From contig NZ_JABMJK010000002.1 in the NCBI RefSeq assembly GCF_013376005.1, forward strand, positions 310,001-374,000: a stretch of 64,000 bases of DNA. The letters are read 5' to 3'. The notes beneath the pieces are model-generated. The model did no database searches, was not told the origin of the DNA, and was given only the letters and a program-made list of their open reading frames with translations. Numbering within the stretch: position 1 is the stretch's first letter; every line of letters begins with the position of its first letter. Source of the DNA: Duganella sp. SG902. GTDB lineage: Bacteria > Pseudomonadota > Gammaproteobacteria > Burkholderiales > Burkholderiaceae_D. Positions 44,646 through 53,441 of the stretch are shown here, in pieces. The position numbers and the translations under genes were made by a program.

Positions 44646-46274
44646 ATGAAACTCGCCGATCTCAAGATAGGCGTGCGCCTGGGTTTGCTGGGCGCATTCT
44701 TTTTCGTCGCGCTGGGCGTGGTCGCCACGTCCGGCTGGCGCGCGCTCGATAACAGCAACCTGCGCAGCGCCGACGCCATGGCGCGCTCGGTCGCCATGAG
44801 CCAGGCCATCGACACCGCGCGCAGCGCCCAGGTCGAGTTCAAGACGCAGGTGCAGGAGTGGAAGAATATCCTGGTGCGTGGCAACGATCCGGCCCAGCTC
44901 GACAAGTACAGCAAGGCCTTCGTGCAGGGCGGCGAAAGCACCCGCGCCGAGCTGCGCAAGCTGGACGCGCTGCTCGACAAACTCCAGCTGCGCACGCCGC
45001 TGGTGGACGAGGCCATCAAGACCCAGAACGAGCTGGTCGCGCGCTACATGGAGGCGCTGAAACGGTACGACCCCGCCAACCCGGAGAGCGCGCACGTGGT
45101 GGACGCGCTGGTCAAGGGCATGGACCGCGAGCCGACCAGGAAGATCGACGACATCGTCGCCTACATCGGCGCCGAGGCCAAGCGCCTGAGCGAGTCCATG
45201 GCGCGCGAGAACGCCGACGCCCACCGCGCCGCCATGCTGGCCATGGGCGCGACCCTGCTGATCACGCTGGTGGTGGGCGTGGTGACGGTGGTGTGGCTGA
45301 TCAAGAGCATCACGGTGCCGCTGCACGCGGCCGTGGGCGTGGCGCAGACCGTGGCCGGCGGTGATCTCAGCAGCGAGGTGCGGGTGAACAGCAGCGACGA
45401 GATCGGCGACCTGCTGGGCGCGCTCAAGGCGATGCAGGACAATCTCAGCAATATCGTCGGCCAGGTGCGCAGCGGCACCGAGACCATCCACGGCGCCTCG
45501 GTGGAGATCGCGGCCGGCAACCTCGACCTGTCTGGCCGCACCGAGGAGCAGGCCAGCTCGCTGGAGCAGACGGCCGCCGCCATGGTGGAGCTGACCGGCA
45601 CCGTCAAGCAGAACAACGAGAACGCCGCCGAGGCCTGCCGCCTGGCCGACGACGCCAGCAGCGTGGCCGCCAAGGGCGGCGACGCGGTGGCGCAGATGGT
45701 GCAGACCATGGGCGAGATCAACGACAGCTCGCGCAAGATCGTCGACATCATCGGCGTCATCGACGGCATCGCCTTCCAGACCAATATCCTGGCGCTGAAC
45801 GCGGCGGTGGAGGCGGCGCGCGCCGGCGAGCAGGGGCGCGGCTTCGCGGTGGTGGCGTCCGAGGTGCGCAACCTGGCGCAGCGCTCGGCGGCGGCCGCGC
45901 GCGAGATCAAGGAATTGATCGGCACCTCGGTCGGCCGGGTGGAGGAGGGCAGCCGGCTGGTCGGCCAGGCCGGCGCGACCATGGAGCAGGTGGTGGCCAG
46001 CGTGCGGCGCGTGACCGCCATCATTGGCGAGATCGCGGTGGCCAGCGGCGAGCAGCGCGAGGGCATCGAGCAGATCAGCACCGCCATCAGCCAGATGGAC
46101 AGCGTCACCCAGCAGAACGCCGCGCTGGTCGAAGAGGCCGCGGCGGCGGCCGACGCGCTGGAGCAGCAGGCGTCCAGCCTGGCGGCGGCGGTCAGTGTCT
46201 TCAAGCTGCAGGGGCAGCCGGACGCCGCCGCCCTGCCGCCCTCGCGCGGCCGCGCGCCGCAGCTGACTCACTGA
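44646..46274 (+). CDS. Methyl-accepting chemotaxis protein
   Basis: A 542-residue chemoreceptor. TM1 (residues ~11-31) and TM2 (~198-218) flank a four-helix-bundle periplasmic sensor. A HAMP domain follows, then the signalling coiled coil with the hairpin tip [33 protein letters not shown] at residues ~375-410, the most conserved part of MCPs. Glu/Gln methylation sites flank it. The C terminus lacks the NWETF-type pentapeptide that recruits CheR in E. coli Tar/Tsr, so it would depend on other receptors for adaptation. A strong AAGGAGG site precedes the ATG. The ligand is unknown. Confidence 0.94.
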   Translation: MKLADLKIGVRLGLLGAFFFVALGVVATSGWRALDNSNLRSADAMARSVAMSQAIDTARSAQVEFKTQVQEWKNILVRGNDPAQLDKYSKAFVQGGESTRAELRKLDALLDKLQLRTPLVDEAIKTQNELVARYMEALKRYDPANPESAHVVDALVKGMDREPTRKIDDIVAYIGAEAKRLSESMARENADAHRAAMLAMGATLLITLVVGVVTVVWLIKSITVPLHAAVGVAQTVAGGDLSSEVRVNSSDEIGDLLGALKAMQDNLSNIVGQVRSGTETIHGASVEIAAGNLDLSGRTEEQASSLEQTAAAMVELTGTVKQNNENAAEACRLADDASSVAAKGGDAVAQMVQTMGEINDSSRKIVDIIGVIDGIAFQTNILALNAAVEAARAGEQGRGFAVVASEVRNLAQRSAAAAREIKELIGTSVGRVEEGSRLVGQAGATMEQVVASVRRVTAIIGEIAVASGEQREGIEQISTAISQMDSVTQQNAALVEEAAAAADALEQQASSLAAAVSVFKLQGQPDAAALPPSRGRAPQLTH

Positions 46275-46287
46275 GCTTTTGCCACAA

Positions 46288-46323
46288 GCCGTTTGATGCG
46301 CCTCAACAGAGCGCGCAAACGGC
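46288..46323. terminator. Hairpin downstream of the chemoreceptor gene
   Basis: GCCGTTTG (46288-46295) pairs exactly with CAAACGGC (46316-46323), with inner GCGC/GCGC pairing. No T-run follows, so its role as terminator is uncertain. Confidence 0.4.
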
Positions 46324-46389
46324 CCGCCGGTGTTGGTTCTATCCCATATCATTCCCTCTTCCGCAGTCCACCCGAACGAAGAGGGACGC

Positions 46390-47841
46390 ATGAACAGCTT
46401 ATGGCCGATAGCGGCCGGCATGGCGCCATGTTTGCTGGCGCTGGCGGCCGGTCAATGGCAGGCGCGCGGCCTGCGCGCGCGCTGCGCCCAGTTGCAGGCG
46501 GCGCTGGCGGCGCAGCGCGACACCGAGATGCGGCTCGACTTCATGGCCCATCACGACAGCCTGACCGGCCTGCCCAACCGGCTGCAATTCCAGATGCAGC
46601 TGGAGCACGGCGTGGCCTACGCGCGCCGCCACGAGAGCCGGCTGGCGGTGCTGTTCGTCGACATCGACCACTTCAAGGCCATCAACGACACGCTGGGCCA
46701 CGACGCCGGCGACCAGGTGCTGGTGCAGTTCGCCCAGCGCCTGCGCCAGTGCGTGCGCGAGGTGGACACGGTGGCGCGCCAGGGCGGCGACGAGTTCATC
46801 ATCCTGCTGACGGAGCTGCGCAACGGCGCCGACGCGCAGCAGGTGGCGGAAAAGATCATGAAGGCGATCGCCGAGCCGTTCACCATCCATGGCGATCCGC
46901 TGCCGGTGGCGGCCAGCATCGGCGTGGCGGTGTACCCGGACGACGACGCCGACCTCGACGCACTGATCGAGAAGGCCGACCTGGCCATGTACGCGGCCAA
47001 GCAGCGCGGCAAGGGCGCCAGCCTGCGCTTCCTGCCCAGCATGCAGGCCAAGGCCTATTCCAGCCTGATACTGGAGACGGCGCTGCGCCACGCGCAGGAG
47101 CACAACGAGTTCATCCTCACGTACCAGCCCAAGCTCAATCTGCGCGAGCGCAAGATCACCGGCGCCAAGGCGCTGCTGCGCTGGAAGCATCCCGAGCTGG
47201 GGCTGGTGATGCCGCTCGATTTCCTGCCGGTGCTGGAGCAGAGCGCGCTGATCCTGCCGGTGGGCGCGTGGGTGATGGCGACCGCCATGGCGCAGGCGCG
47301 CCGCTGGCTCGATCGCGGCCACGCGCTGACGGTGGCGGTGCACCTGTCGCCGCGCCAGTTCTTCCACAAGGATATCGCGCAGATGCTGGCGGCGGCGCTG
47401 GAGAGGGCCGACGTGCCGGGGCGCTGCGTCGAGGTGGAAATCACCGAGGCCATGCTGATCGACCGCAGCCAGAACGCGGAGGAGGTCCTGCAGCAGTTCA
47501 AGCAGATGGGCGTGCGGATCGCGATCAGCGATTTCGGCACCGGTTATGCCTCGCTCAATTATCTGCGCCGTTTCGCGGTGGACGTGGTGAAGATCGACAA
47601 GTCGTTCGTGGATGACCTGGCGCGCGGCGGCGCGATGGTGCGGGCGATTATCGAGATGGCGCACTCGCTGAACATGCAGGTGACCGCCGCCGGCGTGGAG
47701 ACCGACGCCCAGCTGGCGCAACTGTCCGCCATGGGCTGTGACGAGGCGTTTGGCTTCTGCCTGAGCGCGGCGGTGTCGCCGGAGGAAGTGGAGGCGCTGC
47801 TGGCGGCAAGCCAGCAGCGCACGGCGGCGCTTATTTCCTGA
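46390..47841 (+). CDS. GGDEF protein with degenerate EAL domain
   Basis: A 483-residue protein with an N-terminal hydrophobic helix, a GGDEF domain (DSLTGLPNRLQF, VDIDHFKAINDTLGHDAG, GGDEF, with the I-site RxxD in REVDTVARQ) and a C-terminal EAL domain. The GGDEF active site and inhibitory site look intact, so diguanylate cyclase activity is likely. The EAL domain is damaged: the EAL triad is KAL (AKALLRW, about residue 259), the metal Asn is His in VHLSPRQFF, DDFG is SDFG, and the AEGVE glutamate is Ala. The phosphodiesterase is thus probably dead and may bind cyclic di-GMP or partners. Ends 11 bp inside the convergent glycosidase gene. Confidence 0.9.
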   Translation: MNSLWPIAAGMAPCLLALAAGQWQARGLRARCAQLQAALAAQRDTEMRLDFMAHHDSLTGLPNRLQFQMQLEHGVAYARRHESRLAVLFVDIDHFKAINDTLGHDAGDQVLVQFAQRLRQCVREVDTVARQGGDEFIILLTELRNGADAQQVAEKIMKAIAEPFTIHGDPLPVAASIGVAVYPDDDADLDALIEKADLAMYAAKQRGKGASLRFLPSMQAKAYSSLILETALRHAQEHNEFILTYQPKLNLRERKITGAKALLRWKHPELGLVMPLDFLPVLEQSALILPVGAWVMATAMAQARRWLDRGHALTVAVHLSPRQFFHKDIAQMLAAALERADVPGRCVEVEITEAMLIDRSQNAEEVLQQFKQMGVRIAISDFGTGYASLNYLRRFAVDVVKIDKSFVDDLARGGAMVRAIIEMAHSLNMQVTAAGVETDAQLAQLSAMGCDEAFGFCLSAAVSPEEVEALLAASQQRTAALIS

Positions 47842-50800
47842 AGAACCAGGTCAGCGGCAGGTGCACGCGCGCCGACCAGGATTTCTCATTGTGGCTGCCG
47901 CCTTCGGCGCGGTAGTACATCAGATCCTCGTTCAACACGTAGCCCTTGGCCAGCATGGCGTCGCGCATGTTAGTGGTGAAGTCGATGCCGTCGCCCTCGG
48001 TGCCGGCGTCGATGTAGAACTTCACCGGCTGGCGTGGCGGCACGTTCTTGCGGAACATCTGGTCGTTCCACCAGAACGAGCTCGATACGCCGCAGGCCTT
48101 GGAGAATACTTGCGGATACTTCTGCGCGATGTAGACCGAGGCGATGCCGCCCAGCGAGGAGCCCATGATGGCGGTGTGTTCGCGGTCCGGCAGCGTGCGC
48201 AGGTTGGCGTCCACCCACGGCTTGACGGTATCGACGATGAAGGACGCGTAGGCATCGATCTTGCCGCCGCCGTTTTCCTTGTCGCAGCATGGCGTGTATT
48301 CGGCGATGCGGTCGGGCGTGTTGTCGATGCCGACCACGATGGCCGGTTCGATCACGCCGGTGGCGATCAGCTTATCCATGTTGGTGCCGATTTCCCACGC
48401 CGCGCCGAATGCGGCGGTCTTGGGATCGAACAGGTTCTGGCCGTCGTGCATATAGAGCACCGGGTAGCGCTGCCGCGGATGCGCGTCGTAGCCCGGCGGC
48501 AGGTAGATGCGCAGCTTGCGGCTGTTGTTCAACTGCGGCGAGGCGAAGTTGTCGACGATGCGCAGCGTGCCGGCGGGGATGGCCTGGGTTGGCGCATCGC
48601 TGTCCGGCACCGGCAGCACGCGCACGCCGTGGATGTCGAACTTGTTGGATGGCCCTTTCACACCGCCGGCGTCGCTGTAGGTGGTGTTGCTCTTCATGTA
48701 GCTCATGTTGTAGAAGTCGGACAGCTGCAAGGTGTAGCTGCCCGCCGTGAGCCTGGCGCGCAATGGCGTGGAATACTTGGCGCCTGCATCGGCCGGCGAG
48801 TGCGGCAACTGCACCACGCCATTGGCGATGATGTTTCCGGCGCCGTCCTTCAGCGTGGCCCATTTGACGCCGCCGCTGACGCCCAGGTTGATCTGGTGCG
48901 CGGTGTTGCGGTACTTGATCTGCACCGCGTAGCTGCCGGCGCGTTCGATCTGGATTTGCTGCGTGAAGATGTCCGATGGCGATGCGCCGAAGTCGACGCG
49001 CGCGACGGCGATTTCCTCACCCGCGTTGAGGCAGGCCGGCATGCTGTGGTGGCTACGGTTGCCGGATTTGGCGTACGCCGCTTCCACCGCGTAGCACAGA
49101 TTAGCCGCCGCGCCGGCACGGCGGTCCGCCCAGGTGCCGGCCGAGATGCGCGGGCCAACCAATTGGCCGTTGCGGTAGATGTTGTACACCACGCCCGCTG
49201 TGGCGCCGGCGCCGCCGGCTTCGATGTGCAACGTTGGATAGCCATAGGCGCCGCGTTCCAGTTTCGCGATGCGCGGCTCGGCCGGCGCGTAGACCGCCGC
49301 GTCCCGCGCCAGCGGCGTGGCCGTCACGCCGCGCCTGGCCTGCTGGCCGGGCAGCAGTTTGCCGAGACGGATCTCGATGGCGTTATCCTCGCCCAGCGCA
49401 TCCCATGCCAGCGACGAACTGGCCGGCTTGCCGTTCAAGGTCACGCCATCCACCGCGTAGTAGCCGTCACCCTTGGCCGCCGCCGGCAGCCGCACGCGCA
49501 CCTGCAGGCGCTTGCCGCGCACGCTGAGATTGTTCAGCGTGATCGCGTCGCTGCCCGCGAAGGTGTCGCGGCGCAGCTTCGCGGTGATGAAGGGCTTGAG
49601 TGCAATGCCCTCATTGGTGGTTTGCACGCCAAACACGCTGCCCACCACCATGCCGAGATAGCCGCCCACGGACCACAGCTGGCGGCGCGAATTCACCACC
49701 GGGCCACTAAGCTTGCCGTCGTCGAGCATCGGCTGGCCGGACAGCCATTCCAAATTCTCCATGTTGGAGAGATTGGTCGCCGCGCCGCGCATCAAGGTGG
49801 CGTAAGCCGCATCGGCCACGGCGACGTTGCCGCCAATCGCTGCCGCCTTCAGGCCGTAAGCCGTGACGAAAGGCCACATGGCGCGATTGTGATAGACCGC
49901 CGTGTTGGACTGCTGCGGCCAGATCACCGGCGCGCCGAACGGGCCGTGCGGATAGTGCGCGAGGATGCTTTGTGCCTGCTTCTGGTCGGCGATGCCGGTG
50001 ACGATGGCCAGCGATTGGCCCAGCCAGTCGTACTTGTACATGGCCGCGCCATCGAAGTGGCCGGCGGTGACGCTGCTGTACATGCCGCTGTCCGCCTGCC
50101 AGAATCGCTTGTTGATGGCAAGCTTCAGCTGCGCGGCCCAGTCGGCGTAACGCGCCGCCAGGCGGGCGTCGCCTTGTTCCCCGGCCAGTTGCGCGGCCAG
50201 CGTCAGCGCCTTGTAGTGGGCGGCGTTGGTGGAGAGCGCCTTGGAGGTGGCCATGTAAGACAACTCGTCCGGCATCCATGCGGCGTAGGTTTGCTCGCGC
50301 CAGTCGAGGAAGGATTCCTCGCCGTTGTACAGGCCATCGGCAGCATCCCAGATGGCGAGGCGGTCATTTTCCAGCGTGTTGCTCAGGGCATGCAAAGCCT
50401 TTTTGGCGAAGGCCGCGCGCTGCTCGGGCGGCAGGGCTTTCAAGGCTTCATCCGCGCCGAAGGCCCAGCTGACACGGTCGGTGCTGACCGGCCAGCTGCC
50501 GCCGCTGCCGGTGTCCTGCACGATCTGGTAGCCGTCGCCCACCGCGTGCAGGCCGGCGCTGATCCCCTCGCGGTAGCCGGCCAGCTTGAATTCAAGCGAG
50601 TTGCGCGTGCGCTGCGGGTCCAGCATGCCGAGGCCCAGCGCGGCGGCGTAGGACAGGTCGCGGGTCCAGACGTAGTGCCACAACTCGCCGGTTTCAAAGC
50701 ATTCGCACGGGATGGCGTTGCCGCCGTTGTAGCTGCCGTCGCGGATCTCGCTGACCGAGTCCAGTTTCATTTCATGGCCGGCCAATGCGAACAGCGCATC

Positions 50801-51076
50801 GAAGGCGAGGTTGCCGCTGCGGACGGTCGGCAGGGCAGGCGATTCGCTGTAGCTGATCTCTTGCTTGCCGCCCTCGCGCACGCGCAGGGTGGTCGATTGC
50901 GTGTAGCTGCGCAGCGCGGCGCCGGCGTCCGGCGCGGCGTAGCGCACGGTCTCCCGCTTGCCGTCCCAGGTTGGATAAACGGCGCTGGCCGAGGCGGCGG
51001 CGGCGTATGCGCCCTGCATGGCGGTCGCTCCCAGCGCCAGCAGCAGCGTGGCGCGCAACGGCGTGAGTTGTTTCAT
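47831..51076 (-). CDS. Secreted six-hairpin glycosidase fused to a C-terminal esterase
   Basis: A 1081-residue exported protein (signal peptide residues 1-25, ending AYA). Residues ~95-480 form an (alpha/alpha)6 six-hairpin glycosidase with conserved acid-rich helices (ELWHYVWTRDLSYAAALG and NRAMWPFVTAYGLKAA); its likely substrate is an alpha-glucan. Beta-rich linker and carbohydrate-binding modules occupy ~480-835. Residues ~837-1081 form an esterase-D-like alpha/beta hydrolase with nucleophile Ser974 in GSSLGG and His1062 in EGGSHNEKSW. It has an ATGA overlap with the upstream amylase gene, placing it in the maltodextrin operon. The esterase could remove acyl groups from modified glucan. 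Glycosidase family number not assigned. Confidence 0.82.
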   Translation of the reverse strand: MKQLTPLRATLLLALGATAMQGAYAAAASASAVYPTWDGKRETVRYAAPDAGAALRSYTQSTTLRVREGGKQEISYSESPALPTVRSGNLAFDALFALAGHEMKLDSVSEIRDGSYNGGNAIPCECFETGELWHYVWTRDLSYAAALGLGMLDPQRTRNSLEFKLAGYREGISAGLHAVGDGYQIVQDTGSGGSWPVSTDRVSWAFGADEALKALPPEQRAAFAKKALHALSNTLENDRLAIWDAADGLYNGEESFLDWREQTYAAWMPDELSYMATSKALSTNAAHYKALTLAAQLAGEQGDARLAARYADWAAQLKLAINKRFWQADSGMYSSVTAGHFDGAAMYKYDWLGQSLAIVTGIADQKQAQSILAHYPHGPFGAPVIWPQQSNTAVYHNRAMWPFVTAYGLKAAAIGGNVAVADAAYATLMRGAATNLSNMENLEWLSGQPMLDDGKLSGPVVNSRRQLWSVGGYLGMVVGSVFGVQTTNEGIALKPFITAKLRRDTFAGSDAITLNNLSVRGKRLQVRVRLPAAAKGDGYYAVDGVTLNGKPASSSLAWDALGEDNAIEIRLGKLLPGQQARRGVTATPLARDAAVYAPAEPRIAKLERGAYGYPTLHIEAGGAGATAGVVYNIYRNGQLVGPRISAGTWADRRAGAAANLCYAVEAAYAKSGNRSHHSMPACLNAGEEIAVARVDFGASPSDIFTQQIQIERAGSYAVQIKYRNTAHQINLGVSGGVKWATLKDGAGNIIANGVVQLPHSPADAGAKYSTPLRARLTAGSYTLQLSDFYNMSYMKSNTTYSDAGGVKGPSNKFDIHGVRVLPVPDSDAPTQAIPAGTLRIVDNFASPQLNNSRKLRIYLPPGYDAHPRQRYPVLYMHDGQNLFDPKTAAFGAAWEIGTNMDKLIATGVIEPAIVVGIDNTPDRIAEYTPCCDKENGGGKIDAYASFIVDTVKPWVDANLRTLPDREHTAIMGSSLGGIASVYIAQKYPQVFSKACGVSSSFWWNDQMFRKNVPPRQPVKFYIDAGTEGDGIDFTTNMRDAMLAKGYVLNEDLMYYRAEGGSHNEKSWSARVHLPLTWFFRK

Positions 51077-52932
51077 TGTTCAATCTCCAGTATCAGCGCG
51101 GAGCGCGCCGGTAGTTTAATTTGGCCGTCCAGCGACACGCGCTGGCCACTGATCACGTCCACGCCCGAGCGCACGCCGCTCAGCATCTCATGGAAGCGCG
51201 CGGTGGGCAGCGCGATATCGGTTTTGTTTTTATTCAGGGCCACCATCACTTTCTTGCCCTCGCCATAGCGGAAGTAGACGTAGGTGTGTTGTTCCGGCCC
51301 ATAGTGCATCAGCTTCCCGTTATGGATGACCGTCGCTGTCTTGCGCCAGTTGAGCAGCTTGCGCACATAGGCCTGGGCGTCGGCCTGTCGCGGCGTGAGG
51401 CCGGCGCCGGTGAAAGCGTTGATCCTGTCGCCGGCCCAGCCGCCGGGGAAGTCGCGGCGATACGATGCGTCATCGCGGCCCTTGACGGTGCTGGTCATCT
51501 GGATCTCGGTGCCCGAGTAGAACTGGGGAATGCGCGGCATGGTCGACACGAACGCCAGCGCCATGCGGAACAGATCGGGATCCTCCTCCAGCGCGCTGAA
51601 GGTGCGCGACAGGTCATGGTTCCCTTCAAACAGCACCAGGTTGGAGGCGTTCGGATACAGGTAGTCCATCGACACGGTCTCGTACAGCGCGTTCAGACCC
51701 TGCTCGCTGTCGTCCGTCGCCACCAGCGCACGGCGCAAGGCGTCGTTGAGCGGGAAGTCCATCATGCTCGGCATGTGCGACACGTAGCCGTCGATATTTT
51801 GCTTCCCGCGCTGCCAGTGGGCCACCACCGGGATCAGCGGACTCCATTCCTCGCCCACCAGATTCAGGCTCGGATACTCGGCCATCACCGCGCCAGACCA
51901 GCGGCTGAGGAAGGCGTTGTCCGAGTAGCCGTAGGTGTCCACGCGCAGGCCCGACAGCCCCGCATACTCGATCCACCAAATGCTGTTCTGAATGAGATAG
52001 TTGGCCACGTAGGGATTGGCCTGGTTCAGGTCCGGCATGCCGGGCGAGAACCAGCCCTGGGTGAAATTGCGCTTGTCCTCTTCCGATGCATACGGGTCCT
52101 GCACCGCCACGCGATGGTGCGCGGTCGGCACGTGCTTGCCCTGGTAGGTCAGCCAATCCGGCATCGGCATGTCCTGCATCCACCAGTGCTTGCCGCCGAT
52201 GTGGTTCAGCACCACGTCCTGGATGATGCCGATGCCACGCGCGCGCGCCTGCGCCGACAGCTTGCGGTACGCCTCGTTGCTGCCGTAGCGCGGATCGATG
52301 CGGTAGTGATCGGTCGCGGCATAGCCGTGGTATGAAAACGCCGGCATGTTCGATTCCAGCAGCGGCGTGGACCACAGCTGGGTAAAGCCAAGTCCGGCCA
52401 CGTAATCCAGATGATCGATGATGCCCTGGATATCGCCACCGTGGCGGCCGCCGCCATCGGCGCGGTTCAGCTTGTCGGCATAGCCGTCGACGTTGTCGTT
52501 GGCCGGGTCGCCGTTGGCGAAGCGGTCGGGCATCACCTGATAAATCACGTCGCCGTTGTTGAAGCCGGCGCGCCGGGCCGATCCCTTTTCACGCGCCTGG
52601 AGTTGGTAGCCGTAGCTGATGCTGTGCGCGCCGCGCCGGAACGTCAGCTCCAGCTTGCCCGGCGCGGCTTCCGGCGCGATCTCCAAATCGATGAACAGAT
52701 AGTTGCGGTTCTCCACGCGCGACACGCTGGCGATGCGCACGCCCGGATAGCTCAGCGCCGGTTCCAGATCGGCGATACGCGGCCCATGCACCATCAATTG
52801 CAGCTTGCTGTTGTGCATGCCCGCCCACCACGATGGCGGGTCCATATGTTCGATGCGGTAGTTCTGTGGCGCGGCGCCGGCGATGGCGGGCACGAGGGCG
52901 GCCAGCAGTGTTGCCAGCAGGGATATCTTCAT
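51073..52932 (-). CDS. Secreted GH13 alpha-amylase/cyclomaltodextrinase-like enzyme
   Basis: A 619-residue exported hydrolase (signal peptide residues 1-20). An N-terminal beta-domain (residues ~24-115) and a C-terminal beta-domain (~535-619) resemble the cyclomaltodextrinase-type flanking domains found in SusA-like neopullulanases. The catalytic (beta/alpha)8 barrel has conserved region I DVVLNH, the nucleophile Asp332 (LRVDTYGYSD), acid/base Glu361 (LVGEEW) and Asp440 (EGNHD). It would cut alpha-1,4-glucans and cyclodextrins into maltose and glucose. A GGAG site precedes the ATG, and a GTAGT-type dyad sits just upstream, so expression is likely regulated by it. It is coupled to the glycosidase-esterase gene by overlap. 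Confidence 0.93.
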   Translation of the reverse strand: MKISLLATLLAALVPAIAGAAPQNYRIEHMDPPSWWAGMHNSKLQLMVHGPRIADLEPALSYPGVRIASVSRVENRNYLFIDLEIAPEAAPGKLELTFRRGAHSISYGYQLQAREKGSARRAGFNNGDVIYQVMPDRFANGDPANDNVDGYADKLNRADGGGRHGGDIQGIIDHLDYVAGLGFTQLWSTPLLESNMPAFSYHGYAATDHYRIDPRYGSNEAYRKLSAQARARGIGIIQDVVLNHIGGKHWWMQDMPMPDWLTYQGKHVPTAHHRVAVQDPYASEEDKRNFTQGWFSPGMPDLNQANPYVANYLIQNSIWWIEYAGLSGLRVDTYGYSDNAFLSRWSGAVMAEYPSLNLVGEEWSPLIPVVAHWQRGKQNIDGYVSHMPSMMDFPLNDALRRALVATDDSEQGLNALYETVSMDYLYPNASNLVLFEGNHDLSRTFSALEEDPDLFRMALAFVSTMPRIPQFYSGTEIQMTSTVKGRDDASYRRDFPGGWAGDRINAFTGAGLTPRQADAQAYVRKLLNWRKTATVIHNGKLMHYGPEQHTYVYFRYGEGKKVMVALNKNKTDIALPTARFHEMLSGVRSGVDVISGQRVSLDGQIKLPARSALILEIEQ

Positions 52933-52946
52933 GAAGTCTCCGATAG

Positions 52947-52959
52947 GTAGTCGTACTAC
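52947..52959. promoter_or_regulatory. Candidate operator 1: GTAGT-CGT-ACTAC dyad
   Basis: A perfect 5-bp inverted repeat around three bases, extended to GGTAGTcgtACTACA. It lies 15 bp before the amylase start, in the untranslated leader. It matches the dyad at 53192-53208, suggesting one regulator, probably LacI- or GntR-type from symmetry and sugar context (inference). Confidence 0.55.
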
Positions 52960-53191
52960 ACGCCCGCGTTTTTCTGGCTCCCGGGCTTAATGCATTGATT
53001 TTACGAGAGAATGCTTGCGCATGGTGTGCAAACCAAATAGCCGACCGTGGCCGGAATTTAGTCGGAATACAGCAATCCTGTCATTTTCCTCCAAATTGCG
53101 TTTCAGCACGGAAAGTTGCGTGAATCCGGGCCTCGCCGGATGGTTGCAAACTGATATTTGGCGACAAAAAATCCCGGTTTTGGCGTGAATA

Positions 53192-53208
53192 TTGTAGTTC
53201 TACTACAA
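53192..53208. promoter_or_regulatory. Candidate operator 2: TTGTAGT-TCT-ACTACAA dyad
   Basis: A perfect 7-bp inverted repeat around TCT, positioned between the divergent amylase and receptor genes. It shares the GTAGTnnnACTAC core with the site at 52947, making a common regulator of the maltodextrin locus likely. Confidence 0.65.
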
Positions 53209-53312
53209 ATTATTGTGCTTGGTCCTGTAGCCGAAATACAACGTGGTGGCGCTCTCTGTGGGGCGTCGCAGTGTGGCGAGGCCTTGTAATCCGTAGTGTC
53301 GGGGAAGTTTCA

Positions 53313-53340
53313 TTGACACAGAATCTAGTTTTAGTACAAA
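53313..53340 (+). promoter_or_regulatory. Promoter of the TonB-dependent receptor gene
   Basis: A -35 of TTGACA (53313-53318), 16-bp spacer and -10 of TACAAA (53335-53340), followed by a leader of about 95 nt to the ATG at 53442. An imperfect TAGTTTTAGTACAA overlaps the -10, a possible weak operator. Confidence 0.55.
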
Positions 53341-53441
53341 ATTCTCTCCCAGAACGTCTTTAGAACGTTGTCATTCCTTGGATCCCGTGTAGTTGAGCTC
53401 TTTGCGGGACTTATATTTTGTGTCATGAGAGGGGACATTAA

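Larger units (their letters stand above)
52933..53441. other. Divergent regulatory region between the amylase operon and the TonB receptor
   Basis: A 509-bp AT-richer gap holding no gene. It contains two GTAGT dyads (separate entries), a receptor promoter (separate entry) and an upstream zone with TGTAG...ATACA (about 53225-53240), a weaker partial copy. No ORF with support was found. Confidence 0.75.

Noticed and set aside
47861..51268. 1135-codon antisense frame opposite the glycosidase-esterase gene
   Set aside because: Sequence lacks domain motifs and mirrors codons of the real gene.
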